Source: Pseudomonas cuatrocienegasensis (GTDB lineage: Bacteria; Pseudomonadota; Gammaproteobacteria; Pseudomonadales; Pseudomonadaceae). Taken from it: DNA of 64,000 nucleotides. Within the stretch, counting starts at the first letter, position 1, and the number at the start of each line of letters is the position of its first letter. A program made the position numbers and the translations under genes. This document shows, in pieces, positions 63,592 to 64,000 of the stretch. The DNA lies in contig NZ_FOFP01000004.1 in NCBI RefSeq assembly GCF_900110925.1, positions 277,813 to 341,812 on the forward strand, in the 5' to 3' direction. The notes beneath the pieces are model-generated. The model ran no database searches, had not been told where the DNA came from, and worked only from the letters and a program-made list of their open reading frames with translations.

Positions 63592-63686
63592 GTAGGAGCC
63601 CCGCCTCGGGGCGAAGTGCTTGCAGCCATTCAGCCATTCAGCCATCTCGGCGATGCGCACGCCACTCGCTGCGGGGCGCAGCTCCT
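63592..63686. repeat. REPIN with an altered right end
   Basis: GTAGGAGCCCCGCCTCGGGG at the left and GCGGGGCGCAGCTCCT at the right are inverted. Where other copies continue CTCCTAC, this one reads CTCCTGATATGG, so the palindrome is broken at 63686/63687. Between the arms are three tandem 8-bp units CAGCCAT(T/C) at 63623-63646. Confidence 0.75.
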
Positions 63687-64000
63687 GATATGGATTGACC
63701 TGTCAACTATGGGTCTATTCTTTCACTTTGCTCTTCTCCATCAATGGCTTCGGTTCAGGGGGTGGAGGGCGATTTGGCGACGGTGGATCACTCTGATATG
63801 CGTGGGTTGGTTACCGACCTGACTTCACTTCGTCGCGGAGCTGCCCTTCTCTACGGTCGTGGGTCTGTCCTCCCGGAAGAGGACGCCACATAGGAGCGCC
63901 AGGGGTTCTCCTCACCGGCCCTCCACCCCCTGAACCGAAGCCACTGAGACGTGGTCATGCCACTGCCTTACTGCCGTGTGCCTTGCCCGCAACCTCGCAG
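63687..64000 (-). mobile_element. Possible non-coding end of an element inserted in the REP (truncated by window edge)
   Basis: The segment starts where the REP at 63592-63686 loses its expected end. It contains a 26-bp perfect inverted repeat (63745-63770 and 63918-63943; 30 bp with one mismatch, 63741-63770 and 63918-63947) around about 150 bases with no gene I can recognise. On the minus strand a frame open at the window edge ends CEVAGKAHGSKAVA with a stop at 63955-63957. This layout, coding end then a long structured tail at a REP, would fit an IS110/IS1111-type element, whose tails encode a guide (bridge) RNA. The transposase itself is not in view, so this is only a hypothesis. Confidence 0.3.

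Noticed and set aside
63623..63646. CRISPR-like short tandem repeats
   Set aside because: Units are only 8 bp, adjacent without spacers, and inside a REPIN.

Overview
This window reads as chromosomal DNA of a Pseudomonas species. The G+C content is high, the genes are closely packed, REP/REPIN palindromes with GTAGGAGC heads are scattered through it, and the gene order largely follows the stretch of the P. aeruginosa chromosome from tctA to putP: tct system, ygfZ, sdhE, nadB, algU-mucABCD, lepAB, rnc-era-recO-pdxJ, icp, asrA, pruR, putA, putP. I saw no rRNA, tRNA, CRISPR array, prophage or complete insertion sequence.

Layout. 1-5.4 kb: tricarboxylate uptake (tctA partial, tctB, tctC, an OprD-family porin) divergent from its two-component regulators tctDE. 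5.4-9.6 kb: an HDOD protein, ygfZ, sdhE with an ygfX-like partner, and nadB. 9.7-14.2 kb: envelope-stress operon algU-mucA-mucB-mucC-mucD, preceded by two AlgU-type promoters and closed by a strong terminator. 14.3-20.5 kb: lepA, lepB, a DUF4845 protein, rnc, era, recO and pdxJ, tightly coupled. 20.5-26.8 kb: a LysR regulator with a small divergent gene, cmoB/cmoA (tRNA wobble modification), a chagasin-like protease inhibitor, and a Lon-family protease with a near-consensus sigma-32 promoter.

26.9-45.1 kb: the proline region. The AraC regulator pruR is separated from putA and putP by about 12 kb. That insert holds a four-gene operon (cupredoxin-like periplasmic protein, membrane EAL protein with a degenerate GGDEF, DUF3034 outer-membrane protein, truncated-hemoglobin lipoprotein), an SF1 helicase, an AttEFGH-like ABC/CrtC-like lipoprotein cassette and a SAM methyltransferase. 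The four-gene operon is the best candidate for an undescribed system: it would link a periplasmic redox or gas signal to c-di-GMP breakdown. putA and putP are bracketed by two homologous REPINs in opposite orientation.

45.4-52.0 kb: VF530 protein, aldo/keto reductase, and a tetR-MFP-RND-cupin efflux operon with a striking palindromic operator. 52.1-56.7 kb: metR/metE (cobalamin-independent methionine synthesis) and an alpha/beta hydrolase. 56.7-61.8 kb: glycerol catabolism, transcribed as glpF-glpK-glpR-glpD, with GlpR-like sites. 62.1-63.5 kb: a YbaK-type deacylase and a PhzF-like isomerase. The last 480 bases hold a REP that loses its expected end, a 26-bp perfect inverted repeat, and a reading frame cut by the window edge, possibly the non-coding end of an IS110-type element.
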